The position numbers and the translations under genes were made by a program. From assembly GCA_902584225.1 (NCBI GenBank), contig CACHYX010000005.1:1-44277 (forward strand): a DNA stretch of 44,277 bases. The letters are read 5' to 3'. This DNA is from an uncultured Pelagibacteraceae bacterium. GTDB lineage: Bacteria > Pseudomonadota > Alphaproteobacteria > Pelagibacterales > Pelagibacteraceae. The notes beneath the pieces are model-generated. The model had not been told where the DNA came from. It ran no database searches and worked only from the letters and a program-made list of their open reading frames with translations. This document shows, one piece after another, positions 27,711 to 37,090 of this stretch. The stretch's first letter is position 1; each line of letters opens with the position of its first letter.

Positions 27711-28655
27711 TTAACTTGCCAGGTATTTCTCAGCCTCTAAAGCAGCCATACATCCCATACCTGCTGCTGTAACAGCTTGTCTAAAAATTTTGTCTTTCAC
27801 ATCGCCAGCAGCAAATATTCCTGGAACATTTGTTTCTGTGGAGTCAGGCTTTGTAATCAAATAACCTTCCTTATCCATTTTTAATTGATCTTTAAACAGT
27901 TGAGTTGCAGGATCATGACCAATCGCAATAAATAATCCATCTATTTTTAAATCACTTATGTTGTTATTCTTAACATTTTTGATTTTTAAGCCTTTAACAT
28001 TTTTAGGGTTTTCATCTCCTACAATTTCTTCAACGACTGAGTCCCAAATAATTTCAATTTTTTTGTTATCCATGAGTTTTTTTTGAAGCATTTTTTCTGC
28101 CCGTAACTTATCTCTTCTATGTATTAGTTTTACTTTTGATGCAAATTTTGTGAGAAACATTGCTTCTTCAACGGCAGCATTTCCACCCCCAACTACCGCA
28201 ACAGTTTTTTCTTTAAAGAAGAAACCGTCACATGTAGCACATGCAGAAACTCCAAAGCCTCTAAATTTTTTTTCAGACTCGAGATTTAACCATCTTGCTT
28301 GAGCTCCTGTGGAAATGATAATTGAATCTGCAGTATATTTTTTACCACTTTCACCAATAGCTTCAAAAGGCTTAGACTTAAAATTAACAGATGAAATATG
28401 ATCTTCAATCATTTCAGTTCCAACAGCTTTAGCTTGATCCTTCATTTGGTCCATCAGCCAAGGCCCTTGAATTACTTTTGCAAATCCAGGATAATTCTCA
28501 ACATCTGTAGTTGTAGTTAATTGTCCACCAGGTTCCATTCCATGAACTAAAATTGGATTCAACATAGCTCTTGCAGCATAAACTGCTGCAGTATATCCGG
28601 CTGGGCCAGACCCAATTATTAACACTTTTGTGTGTTTAGTTGGATTTTGATTCAT
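27711..28655 (-). CDS. trxB: Thioredoxin-disulfide reductase
   Basis: 314 aa low-molecular-weight FAD/NADPH enzyme that keeps thioredoxin reduced. FAD loop IIGSGPAGYTAAVYAARA (13-30), redox-active CATCDG (Cys139, Cys142), NADPH-binding VVGGGNAAVEEA and the C-terminal FAD motif GIFAAGDVKDK are all intact. ATG start. Divergent from the ELM1-family gene with only 21 bp between the start codons, so promoters must overlap coding sequence. Confidence 0.96.
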   Translation of the reverse strand: MNQNPTKHTKVLIIGSGPAGYTAAVYAARAMLNPILVHGMEPGGQLTTTTDVENYPGFAKVIQGPWLMDQMKDQAKAVGTEMIEDHISSVNFKSKPFEAIGESGKKYTADSIIISTGAQARWLNLESEKKFRGFGVSACATCDGFFFKEKTVAVVGGGNAAVEEAMFLTKFASKVKLIHRRDKLRAEKMLQKKLMDNKKIEIIWDSVVEEIVGDENPKNVKGLKIKNVKNNNISDLKIDGLFIAIGHDPATQLFKDQLKMDKEGYLITKPDSTETNVPGIFAAGDVKDKIFRQAVTAAGMGCMAALEAEKYLAS

Positions 28656-28676
28656 ATCAAAGCTATATAGTAATTT

Positions 28677-29612
28677 ATGTCTAAATTAAAAGGGTTATTA
28701 TTAACAGAGGGAATGCATGGCATGATAAGTCAAGTCGAAGGTTTGGCTAAAGCATTAGGCATTGATTACATTCACCAAAAAGTTGAAATAAACTTGTTAG
28801 CAAAACTTCTTCCCCCAAAAATAACTCCTGTTTCAAATTTATTTTTTAAAAAATTCACTGTACCAGATATTGATTTAGTAATTTCTTGTGGAAGAAAAAG
28901 TGTCATACCTTCATTATATCTTAAAAAGAATTCAACTAAAAAAATTGTAAATATACATATTCAAGATCCAAAAGTATCATTGTCAAATTTCGATTATGTG
29001 ATTGTTCCTGAACATGATGGCTTAAACGGTAAAAATATTATCAGCTCTAAAGGTGCGTTGCATTATCTCACTTTAAAAGAAATTGAAAAAAATCATGAGT
29101 ACTTAAGTGATAAGATTGATAAAAATAAACAACAAATACTTCTTATTTTAGGAGGCCCTAACAAGTACTACAAATACGATAAAAAGAACATGAGTAGGAT
29201 TTTTGAAAACATTAAGGGTTTAGCTGAAAAAAATAATCTTCAAATTATTATTATTCCCTCCATGAGAACTCCAGCTGACACCATTGATTACGCGAATAAA
29301 TTCTTTGGAAGTGAAAATCTTGTTATTCAAAATGTTGACAAAAAAGCTTATTTAAGTGGTCTGTCCATCGCTAAATTTTTAGTGGTGACTTGTGACTCGA
29401 CGTCGATGATTTCCGAAGCTGCTTTAACTGGAAAACCAATATATGTAGCTCAAATACCATCAAAAAGAGACGATCATAGGTTTAGGCAATTTAGGGACTT
29501 GTTTAGTAAATTAAATATTATAAAAAATTTAAATAATAGTTTAGAAATATGGGAATATGAAAAACTTGATGAAACTAATAGAATTGCAAATTTAATAAAA
29601 CAGAAATTATAA
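28677..29612 (+). CDS. ELM1/GtrOC1-family protein (DUF1022)
   Basis: 311 aa. The opening LLLTEGMHGMISQVEGLAKALG, the INIHIQDPKVSLSNFDYVIVPEHDGLNG block, ILLILGGPNKYY and the C-terminal VVTCDSTSMISEAALTGKPIYV and DHRFRQFRDLF segments fit the ELM1/GtrOC1 family, which has a glycosyltransferase-like GT-B fold. Mitochondrial ELM1 takes part in fission in plants; the bacterial substrate is unknown. Soluble, no signal peptide. Its stop overlaps the next gene's start (TAATG), implying translational coupling with a 2OG oxygenase. Confidence 0.78.
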   Translation: MSKLKGLLLTEGMHGMISQVEGLAKALGIDYIHQKVEINLLAKLLPPKITPVSNLFFKKFTVPDIDLVISCGRKSVIPSLYLKKNSTKKIVNIHIQDPKVSLSNFDYVIVPEHDGLNGKNIISSKGALHYLTLKEIEKNHEYLSDKIDKNKQQILLILGGPNKYYKYDKKNMSRIFENIKGLAEKNNLQIIIIPSMRTPADTIDYANKFFGSENLVIQNVDKKAYLSGLSIAKFLVVTCDSTSMISEAALTGKPIYVAQIPSKRDDHRFRQFRDLFSKLNIIKNLNNSLEIWEYEKLDETNRIANLIKQKL

Positions 29613-30274
29613 TGTCATTTTTAAATTCTCTAGAAAATAAATCGAAGAAATTTGAAGACCCATTTTTACATTGGGAATTGGACAAACCTCTTACTGATGA
29701 ACAAATTAACGAAATAGTCAAAGCCGATATTGCAAATCCCATTGAACATGATTTGAATTATGATGGGACAAGAGCAATCGATGGTGGAGCTCCAGAATTT
29801 AGGAAAGGGTTGTCTCATGGTGGACAAGCGCTTAAGTTTAGATGCTTCATAACAAAAGATAATTCAAATGAATTCCCTAACTTAATGAAATTGATTAAAG
29901 AGCTTCAGAGTAAGAAAACTCATGAAAAAGTCTCTAAACTTGTTGGTAAAGATTTGTCAAATTCTTACGTAAGAGTTGAAGTCATATGTGATAGGAAAGG
30001 TTTTTGGTTAAAACCTCATTGTGATATTGAAGAAAAATTAATGTCGTGTTTGCTATTTGTTAATAAAACAAATGAAAGTGAAGACTTAGGAACTGACTTT
30101 TATAATAACGACCTGAAAAAAGTAAAGACAATGCCTTATAAAGATAATTATGGTTATTTTTTCACTAGTGGTCCAGGTACATGGCATGGTATGGAAAAAA
30201 AAGAAATTCGTAAAGAGAGAAGATGCCTACAAGTGAACTATGTAACTTTTAAAACTGACTGGAAAGTCGACTAG
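29612..30274 (+). CDS. 2-oxoglutarate/Fe(II)-dependent oxygenase family protein
   Basis: 220 aa. The facial triad is visible as His136 and Asp138 (KPHCDI) and His192 (GTWHGME), with Arg203/204 (RRCLQVNY) positioned to hold 2-oxoglutarate. The surrounding [10 protein letters not shown] and GTDFYN strands suit a double-stranded beta helix. The substrate is not identifiable; cupin-like hydroxylases of this type act on small molecules or proteins. Coupled to the ELM1-family gene by a 1-nt overlap. The last 4 nt overlap convergent carB. Confidence 0.74.
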   Translation: MSFLNSLENKSKKFEDPFLHWELDKPLTDEQINEIVKADIANPIEHDLNYDGTRAIDGGAPEFRKGLSHGGQALKFRCFITKDNSNEFPNLMKLIKELQSKKTHEKVSKLVGKDLSNSYVRVEVICDRKGFWLKPHCDIEEKLMSCLLFVNKTNESEDLGTDFYNNDLKKVKTMPYKDNYGYFFTSGPGTWHGMEKKEIRKERRCLQVNYVTFKTDWKVD

Positions 30275-33200
30275 ATATCCTGAATAGATTTAACGCCTAA
30301 CTTTTTAGTTTTCAGAGATTTAATGGCTTCTAAAAAAGAATAAGCAGTTGACATGTTTGTGCAATAGGGGATTTTGTTTGCCAATGCTCCTCTTCTTAAC
30401 GCTTTTGCGTCGTTAATTCTGTATTCGCTATTTCCTCCTCCAGTATTAATTACCAAAGAAATTTTTTTTGAATTTAAAACATCAACGATATGTGGTCGAC
30501 CACTACTTACTTTGTTAATTGTTTTACATTTAATACCGTTGTTATTCAAAACTTTTGAAGTTCCTTTTGTTCCTGAAATAGTAAAACCAAATTTTTTTAA
30601 TCTTTGCGCTATTCCTATTATTTCCTGCTTATGCGAGTCTTTCACAGATAGAAATGCCATACCTCCAACTGGCAAAGAATTAGAGGCAGCGATTTGACTT
30701 TTTGCTACTGCCATTCCAAAATCCTCATCAAAGCCCATAACCTCTCCGGTCGATTTCATTTCAGGACCAAGCAGGACATCACTATCCGGAAACTTATTAA
30801 ATGGAAAGACAGCTTCTTTAACAGCATATCTCTTATTTTTCTTGTATTTTAAATTGTATTTAGAAAGTTTTTCTCCAGCCATTATTCTTGAGGCAATTTT
30901 AGCTAAAGGGATACCGTTAGCTTTTGAAACAAATGGAACAGTTCTGCTCGCTCGCGGGTTCACTTCTATAACAAAAATTTCATCTTTTTTAATTGCAAAT
31001 TGAATATTTAAAAAACCTTTAACATTCATAGCTAAAGCTAATTTTCTTGTTTGAACTTTTATGTCTTTTAATATGTTCTCTTTAATTGATACTGGCGGCA
31101 AACAGCAAGCAGAGTCTCCAGAATGTATTCCTGCTTCTTCTATATGTTGCATAATACCTGCAACGTAAACATCTTTTCCATCTGCAATCGCATCAACATC
31201 AACTTCCATTGCATTATCAATAAACTTATCAATTAAAATTGGATTATTTTCTGACGCATCAAAAGCCTGTTTAATAAACTTTTTTAATTGATCCTCATCG
31301 TGAACAATTTCCATAGCTCTCCCACCTAAGACATAAGAGGGACGTACGACTACTGGAAGACCAATTTTACGAGCTATTTTAACTGCAGAGTTAAAACTTT
31401 TAGCAATTCCACTTTCTGCTTGTTTTAAATTTAATTTAATCAATAAATCTCTAAATCTGTCTCTATCTTCTGCGAGATCAATTGATGAATATTGAGTTCC
31501 AAGAATTGGCAACTTATTTTCATCAAGAAATTTTGCGAGTTTAATAGGAGTCTGTCCTCCAAATTGTGCAATTATACCTAATAGATTCCCTTTTGATTTT
31601 TCTTTTAAAATTATATTTTCCACATATTCATCTATTAAAGGCTCAAAATAAAGTCTGTCGCTTGTGTCATAATCGGTAGAAACTGTCTCGGGATTACAGT
31701 TTATCATTATTGTTTCATATCCTGCATCTTTAAGTGAAAAACTAGCTTGACAACAACAATAGTCAAATTCAATACCTTGCCCAATTCTGTTGGGACCTCC
31801 ACCTAATATAATGATCTTTTTTTTATTACTTGGATTAGCTTCACACTCAGAATTTAGAGCAAAATTTCTTTGGTATGTCGAATACATATATGGAGTAAAT
31901 GATTTAAATTCCGCAGCACATGTGTCAACTTTTTTGAAAACTGGAACCACTTTCAAAACTTTCCTTTTTCTTTTAACAACTTCCTCTTTTAATTTTGTAA
32001 GTTTAGATAACCTTTTATCCGAAAATCCACATGATTTAATTCTATTAAATTCTATGTAGTTTTTTGGTAAACCATTAAACTTAATTCTATTTTCATCATC
32101 TACTATTTCTTTAATTTGATTTAAAAACCAAGGATCAACTTTTGATAACTTATAAATTTTATCTAAAGAAACTTTCTTTCTAAAAGCCTCCGCAATCAGT
32201 AACAATTTGTTAGGTATATTCTCTCTTAATTTTTTAATTATTTCCTTTTTTGAATAATTAAAAATGTCATCTAGTCCGCTCAAACCTATCTCAAGAGACA
32301 CAAGTGCTTTTTGAAACGACTCTTTGAAATTTCTGCCTATAGACATTGCTTCTCCAACTGATCTCATTGAGGTGCCTAAAATTGCTTTAGTATCTTGAAA
32401 CTTTTCAAAAGTAAATCTTGGTATTTTCGTTACTACATAATCTATAGTTGGTTCAAATGATGCTGGAGTAACTTTTGTAATTTCATTTTGAAGTTCGTCT
32501 AAGGTGTATCCAACAGCAAGTTTTGCCGCGACTTTTGCAATTGGAAAACCTGTTGCCTTTGATGCTAAAGCAGATGATCGAGATACTCGAGGATTCATCT
32601 CAATAATTACCATTCTTCCATTTTTTGGATTAATTGCAAACTGAACATTTGAACCTCCAGTTTCAACACCAATTTTTCTTAAACATGCAATCGAGGCGTT
32701 TCTCATCACTTGATATTCCTTATCTGTTAGTGTTAACGCAGGAGCTATTGTAACGGAGTCCCCCGTATGTGTTCCCATTGGATCTATATTTTCTATTGAA
32801 CAAACTATTATACAGTTATCATTTTTATCTCTTACGACCTCCATTTCAAATTCTTTCCAACCATCAAGGCACTCTTCTACGAGCACTTGGTTTTGAGGAG
32901 ACTCGTGAAGTCCACCCTTTACAATCTTAAAAAAGTCTTTCTTTGTTCTTGCTATTCCACCTCCAAGTCCACCCAAGGTAAATGAAGGTCTTATGATTGC
33001 TGGTAATCCAATTTTTTTTAAACATTTTGAGGCATTTTTAAAATTATTTAGTATCTCAGATTTTGGAAGATCAATACCAATATCTGACATATTTTTTCTA
33101 AATCTTTTTCTATCCTCTGCATTAGCAATTGCTTTAGAATTTGCTCCAATCAACTCAATTTTATATTTTTTTAACAATCTATTTTTTTCTGCTTTCAAAG

Positions 33201-33495
33201 CTAGATTCAATGCTGTTTGACCACCCATTGTAGGTAGAATAGCGTTAGGTTTTTCTTTCTTGATAATTTCTTCAAGTACTTCTATGGATATTGGCTCAAT
33301 GTATGTTTGATCTGCAACTTCTGGATCTGTCATTATTGTTGCAGGATTTGAATTGACTAAAACAACTTTATAGCCTTCATCTTTAAGTGCTTTACATGCT
33401 TGAGTTCCAGAGTAATCAAACTCACATGCTTGACCTATAATGATTGGCCCAGCACCAATTACCAAAATTTTTTTAATGTCTTTTCTTTTTGGCAT
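30271..33495 (-). CDS. carB: Carbamoyl-phosphate synthase large subunit
   Basis: 1074 aa, normal length. It makes carbamoyl phosphate from bicarbonate, ammonia and two ATP for pyrimidine and arginine synthesis. Two duplicated ATP-grasp halves: the first opens [22 protein letters not shown], the second [35 protein letters not shown] and [13 protein letters not shown] are the paired phosphate loops, and the C-terminal MGS-like allosteric domain starts about residue 935. ATG start overlapping carA by 23 nt. Ends overlapping the convergent oxygenase gene by 4 nt. Confidence 0.98.
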   Translation of the reverse strand: MPKRKDIKKILVIGAGPIIIGQACEFDYSGTQACKALKDEGYKVVLVNSNPATIMTDPEVADQTYIEPISIEVLEEIIKKEKPNAILPTMGGQTALNLALKAEKNRLLKKYKIELIGANSKAIANAEDRKRFRKNMSDIGIDLPKSEILNNFKNASKCLKKIGLPAIIRPSFTLGGLGGGIARTKKDFFKIVKGGLHESPQNQVLVEECLDGWKEFEMEVVRDKNDNCIIVCSIENIDPMGTHTGDSVTIAPALTLTDKEYQVMRNASIACLRKIGVETGGSNVQFAINPKNGRMVIIEMNPRVSRSSALASKATGFPIAKVAAKLAVGYTLDELQNEITKVTPASFEPTIDYVVTKIPRFTFEKFQDTKAILGTSMRSVGEAMSIGRNFKESFQKALVSLEIGLSGLDDIFNYSKKEIIKKLRENIPNKLLLIAEAFRKKVSLDKIYKLSKVDPWFLNQIKEIVDDENRIKFNGLPKNYIEFNRIKSCGFSDKRLSKLTKLKEEVVKRKRKVLKVVPVFKKVDTCAAEFKSFTPYMYSTYQRNFALNSECEANPSNKKKIIILGGGPNRIGQGIEFDYCCCQASFSLKDAGYETIMINCNPETVSTDYDTSDRLYFEPLIDEYVENIILKEKSKGNLLGIIAQFGGQTPIKLAKFLDENKLPILGTQYSSIDLAEDRDRFRDLLIKLNLKQAESGIAKSFNSAVKIARKIGLPVVVRPSYVLGGRAMEIVHDEDQLKKFIKQAFDASENNPILIDKFIDNAMEVDVDAIADGKDVYVAGIMQHIEEAGIHSGDSACCLPPVSIKENILKDIKVQTRKLALAMNVKGFLNIQFAIKKDEIFVIEVNPRASRTVPFVSKANGIPLAKIASRIMAGEKLSKYNLKYKKNKRYAVKEAVFPFNKFPDSDVLLGPEMKSTGEVMGFDEDFGMAVAKSQIAASNSLPVGGMAFLSVKDSHKQEIIGIAQRLKKFGFTISGTKGTSKVLNNNGIKCKTINKVSSGRPHIVDVLNSKKISLVINTGGGNSEYRINDAKALRRGALANKIPYCTNMSTAYSFLEAIKSLKTKKLGVKSIQDI

Positions 33496-34666
33496 ATTTT
33501 TTTACTTCCATAATAAAGTTATTAAATAGATAATGACTGTCTTGAGGACCTGGATTTGATTCAGGGTGATACTGTACTGAAAAAACTGGTTTATTTTTTA
33601 ACTTGATGCCTTCAATACTGCTGTCAAATAATGATTTATGTGTAATTTCGATTTTAGGCGGTAAATTATTTTTGGTAACTTCAAATCCATGATTTTGACT
33701 GGTTATTTCAACTTTATTATTTTTTATGTTTTTGACAGGATGGTTCGCGCCCCTATGTCCAAGCTTCATTTTTTTTGTTTTACCACCTAGAGCAAGAGCT
33801 AATAATTGATGTCCAAGACAAATTCCAAAAACTGGTAAACCTTTTTTTATAAGATTTTTTATGATTTTAATTGCATATTTCCCTGTCGCCGCAGGATCAC
33901 CAGGGCCATTTGACAAAAAAATTCCACTTGGTTTAAGTGTCATGATATATTCAGCTGAAGCATCACACGGCACAACTATCACATCACAATAAAAATTTGA
34001 AAAATATCTTAAAATGTTTGTTTTAATTCCATAATCAATTGCAACTACTCTAAATTTCTTTTTTTTCGTTTTTTTAAAACCATCTTCTTTTGTCCATGTT
34101 TGCAATCCCCTCCAAGTAAATTTATTTTTAGTAGAAACTGTTTTTGCTAAATCCAGACCGTTGAGACCTGGCCATTTTAATGTTTTATTAATAAGTTTCT
34201 TTACTGGAAAAACACCTTTTTTTATGTGGGAAATTGTTCCCCTTGGCGCTCCCTTATCTCTTATAAAATTTGTTAAGCTTCTAGTATCTAAACCAGTTAA
34301 ACCTACAATTTTATTTTTTTTAAGCCACAAATCCAACTCAATGAGTGATCTGTAGTTTGAGGGATTAGTTATTTCTGAATTGAAAATCACTCCTCTAGTC
34401 CAGACTTTTTCAGATTCATTATCTTGCTTATTGGCCCCAACATTTCCAATGTGGGGAAAGGTAAAATTAATAATTTGTCCCGCATAAGAGGGATCTGAAA
34501 TTATTTCTTGGTAACCGGTTATTGAAGTATTAAAACAAACTTCTCCTGTAGCAGTGCCTTCATAACCAATACCAATTCCATTAAAAATTGATTTATTTTC
34601 AAGAACTAAAATACCCGGGTTAAAATTTGATTTTTTTTTTGAGTTTACTTTTTGTTTTTTGTTCAA
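33473..34666 (-). CDS. carA: Carbamoyl-phosphate synthase small subunit
   Basis: 397 aa glutaminase subunit feeding ammonia to CarB. The N-terminal domain has [24 protein letters not shown]; the class I amidotransferase domain carries the nucleophile Cys in [16 protein letters not shown] and the His-Glu pair in [12 protein letters not shown]. The frame begins with TTG (34666-34664); an in-frame TAA lies immediately before it and no ATG occurs before the conserved domain, so TTG is the best start. A run of 10 A in the Lys-rich N-terminus (34631-34640) is a possible slippage tract. Confidence 0.96.
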   Translation of the reverse strand: MNKKQKVNSKKKSNFNPGILVLENKSIFNGIGIGYEGTATGEVCFNTSITGYQEIISDPSYAGQIINFTFPHIGNVGANKQDNESEKVWTRGVIFNSEITNPSNYRSLIELDLWLKKNKIVGLTGLDTRSLTNFIRDKGAPRGTISHIKKGVFPVKKLINKTLKWPGLNGLDLAKTVSTKNKFTWRGLQTWTKEDGFKKTKKKKFRVVAIDYGIKTNILRYFSNFYCDVIVVPCDASAEYIMTLKPSGIFLSNGPGDPAATGKYAIKIIKNLIKKGLPVFGICLGHQLLALALGGKTKKMKLGHRGANHPVKNIKNNKVEITSQNHGFEVTKNNLPPKIEITHKSLFDSSIEGIKLKNKPVFSVQYHPESNPGPQDSHYLFNNFIMEVKKYAKKKRH

Positions 34667-34687
34667 TTACAACTCATGAGTTAAAGG

Positions 34688-34716
34688 TTAATACAATAAA
34701 AGCTCGAGTTAAGCAA
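34688..34716 (-). promoter_or_regulatory. Candidate carAB promoter
   Basis: On the minus strand TTGCTT (34716-34711), a 17-nt spacer and TATTAA (34693-34688) form a moderate sigma-70-like promoter. Transcription would begin near 34681, about 15 nt before the TTG start. The 12-bp palindrome AACTCATGAGTT (34671-34682) covers the predicted start site. No riboswitch-like fold is apparent. Confidence 0.3.
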
Positions 34717-34791
34717 CTGAACTAATACAAAATTTAAAAAAAAAAACAATTTTTCTTTTAAGAAAAAATCTTTAAGTTAAGTAATATAAAA

Positions 34792-35253
34792 ATGTCCATT
34801 AAAGAAAAAATTAACGACGAGTATAAAACTGCTCTAAAATCGAAAGATAAAAACAAGATATCAACTTACAGGTTAATTCTGTCTGGAATAAAAGATTTGG
34901 ATATTTCAAATAGATCAGGACCAAATAAGAAAGAGACAGACGATGAAGATATTAAAAAACTCTTAAAAAAAATGATTAAACAAAGAAACGAATCAGTTGA
35001 AATTTACAAAAAAAATAAAAGAGTGGATTTGTTAAAAATAGAGCAAGGAGAAATAGATTTGCTATCAACATACCTACCCAAACAACTTAGCGAAGAAGAA
35101 ACTAAAAAAATATGCTCGGAAATTATTACAAAGGTCGGAGCTCAAACTATTAAGGACATGGGTAAAGTAATGGGTGAACTGAAAAAGAATTATTCTGATA
35201 GTATAGATTTTTCGAAAGCCGGTTCAATGCTAAAGGAACTATTAAATAAATAA
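34792..35253 (+). CDS. GatB/YqeY-family protein
   Basis: 153 aa YqeY protein, related to the tail domain of the GatB amidotransferase subunit. The helical pattern YKTALKSKDKNKISTYRLILSGIKD, KKMIKQRNESVEIYKK and the C-terminal KDMGKVMGELKKNYS segment are typical. Function is unproven; by homology it may bind tRNA. Its stop codon overlaps the dnaG start (TAATG). The yqeY-dnaG-rpoD order is common in Alphaproteobacteria, taking the position that rpsU holds in Gammaproteobacteria. Confidence 0.9.
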   Translation: MSIKEKINDEYKTALKSKDKNKISTYRLILSGIKDLDISNRSGPNKKETDDEDIKKLLKKMIKQRNESVEIYKKNKRVDLLKIEQGEIDLLSTYLPKQLSEEETKKICSEIITKVGAQTIKDMGKVMGELKKNYSDSIDFSKAGSMLKELLNK

Positions 35254-37022
35254 TGAAATATCCAAAAGAGTATCTTGACGAAATTAAAATAAGGCTGAAA
35301 GTTTCTACTGTTGTTTCAAAACATGTGTCATTAAAAAAAAGAGGAAAGGAGTTTGTAGGACTATCACCTTTTAAAAATGAAAAGACTCCTTCTTTCACTG
35401 TAAATGATGAAAAAGGTTTTTATCATTGTTTTAGTACTTCAGAACATGGAAATATTTTTGACTTTGTGATGAAAATGCAAAACTTTAAATTTGGGGAAGC
35501 AGTAAAATTTTTAGCTAACCTAGCTGGAATGGCACCTTATAGGTTTTCTAAAGTTGATGAGCAAAGGGAAAAAGAATGGAATGAATACACCAGTATATAT
35601 TCAGACTATGCTGATTACTATCACAATGAATTACTAAATAGTTCTAATTCTAAGATTGCTTTAGATTATTTAAAAAAAAGAAAAATCAATAATTCAATTA
35701 TTAAAGAATTTAAGATTGGATTTGTAAATTTTAATTCAAGTATTTATGAAAAACTAAGAAAAAATCATGATGTGAAAATTTTAAACGAGTCTGGATTATT
35801 TTATTATGATGAAAATAAAAAAAAATATGTTGAAAGATTCAGAAATAGAATAGTTTTTCCGATTAATTCTTTATCAGGCAAACCAATGGCTTTTGGTGGA
35901 AGAATAATTGATACTAAAAACAAATATGCAAAATATATAAATTCTCCAGAAACAAATTTTTTTAGAAAAGGGAATAATTTATATAACTTAGATAGAGTAA
36001 GAAAAATTTCTCATAAATTCGATGAAGTTTTTTTGGTGGAAGGTTATATGGATGTAATCGGTTTAAGCAAATTTGAAATAGAAAATTGTGTTGCAAACTT
36101 AGGGACTGCGTTGACTGACAAACAAATCTATATGGTAACCCAATTTTTTGATAATATTATAATTTGTTTTGATGGTGATGAAAGTGGATATAAAGCTGCA
36201 ATAAGAGCTGCAGAAAATTCAATAAAAAGTGTTCTTCCCGATAAGCAAATATATTTTTTATTTCTTCCAGACGGAGAAGATCCAGATACCTTTGTTGAAA
36301 AAAAAGGAAAAAATGAATTTTTAGATTTTCATAAGAATAATAAAATTCCAGTGCACAAATTGATATTTGAACATTATAAAAAAGAAAACTCTTTATCCCC
36401 CTCTGCACTAGCGTCTCTTGAAAAAAAATTAAAAGGTATAGCAAATTCAGTTAAAGATAACGTTGTTAAAAAATATATATTAGGATATTTTTTAGAAAGT
36501 TTAGCAAAACATTCTCCAGGAACAGTTTTCAAAAATTCGAATAAATCATTTATTGGTTTTAATAAGCCACTAGATAAAACAAAAAAACTATTTAAAGATA
36601 CCGAAAATTTTTCTTCAGTTGATATAAAAGAGTTTTGTCTTATCTATATTATGATTAATAACTTAAATTTCTTTTATCAAAGACCTGATTTATTAGAAAA
36701 TATAAAATTTTACAAAAAAGAGAATGGATTAATTTTTGATCAAATTTTGGAATGTATGAAAAGTGGAGATCTTAAGAGCCTGCAGGTTGATAGTCAACTT
36801 CTTGATCAAATTGAAAAATACGCGAATATAAAACACATAGTTCAAAAGAACGACAAAGATGAAAGCAAAATAGTAGAGATCTTTAACGACATAAAGAACG
36901 AACTTAAGACTCATGATTTAGAACTACGAATTCAAGAATTAGAATCAAAATTTGCTGAAGATTTTAATCAAAATACTTTTGATGAAATTAATAGGCTGAA
37001 AAAAGAGCAAAATATTAATTAA
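35253..37022 (+). CDS. dnaG: DNA primase DnaG with degenerate zinc ribbon
   Basis: 589 aa primase that makes RNA primers for replication. The N-terminal zinc-binding module is recognisable (LSPFKNEKTPSFTVND, then YHCFSTSEHGN) but the ligands are mostly lost: Ser38, Lys41 and Thr62 replace two Cys and a His, leaving Cys59. The catalytic core is intact: RFRNRIVFPI (195-204), TOPRIM EGYMD (263-267) and DGDESG (307-312). The C-terminal helicase-interaction region is short and divergent. Coupled to yqeY by 1-nt overlap; rpoD follows after 68 bp. Confidence 0.95.
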   Translation: MKYPKEYLDEIKIRLKVSTVVSKHVSLKKRGKEFVGLSPFKNEKTPSFTVNDEKGFYHCFSTSEHGNIFDFVMKMQNFKFGEAVKFLANLAGMAPYRFSKVDEQREKEWNEYTSIYSDYADYYHNELLNSSNSKIALDYLKKRKINNSIIKEFKIGFVNFNSSIYEKLRKNHDVKILNESGLFYYDENKKKYVERFRNRIVFPINSLSGKPMAFGGRIIDTKNKYAKYINSPETNFFRKGNNLYNLDRVRKISHKFDEVFLVEGYMDVIGLSKFEIENCVANLGTALTDKQIYMVTQFFDNIIICFDGDESGYKAAIRAAENSIKSVLPDKQIYFLFLPDGEDPDTFVEKKGKNEFLDFHKNNKIPVHKLIFEHYKKENSLSPSALASLEKKLKGIANSVKDNVVKKYILGYFLESLAKHSPGTVFKNSNKSFIGFNKPLDKTKKLFKDTENFSSVDIKEFCLIYIMINNLNFFYQRPDLLENIKFYKKENGLIFDQILECMKSGDLKSLQVDSQLLDQIEKYANIKHIVQKNDKDESKIVEIFNDIKNELKTHDLELRIQELESKFAEDFNQNTFDEINRLKKEQNIN

Positions 37023-37090
37023 TTAAGTAAAATTTTTCGTGGATTTTTTTAAAATAGCCATTATATAGGATTTTCCAAATATTTATAACT

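Noticed and set aside
34750-34767. Hairpin TTTTTCTT / AAGAAAAA between carA and yqeY as a terminator
   Set aside because: It lies between divergent starts where no transcript should end, and is built only from A/T runs expected by chance in this DNA.
35364-35441. DnaG zinc-ligand loss as a sequencing error or pseudogene
   Set aside because: Three separate in-frame substitutions in an otherwise intact 589-aa protein with a complete TOPRIM domain are not explained by error or decay.
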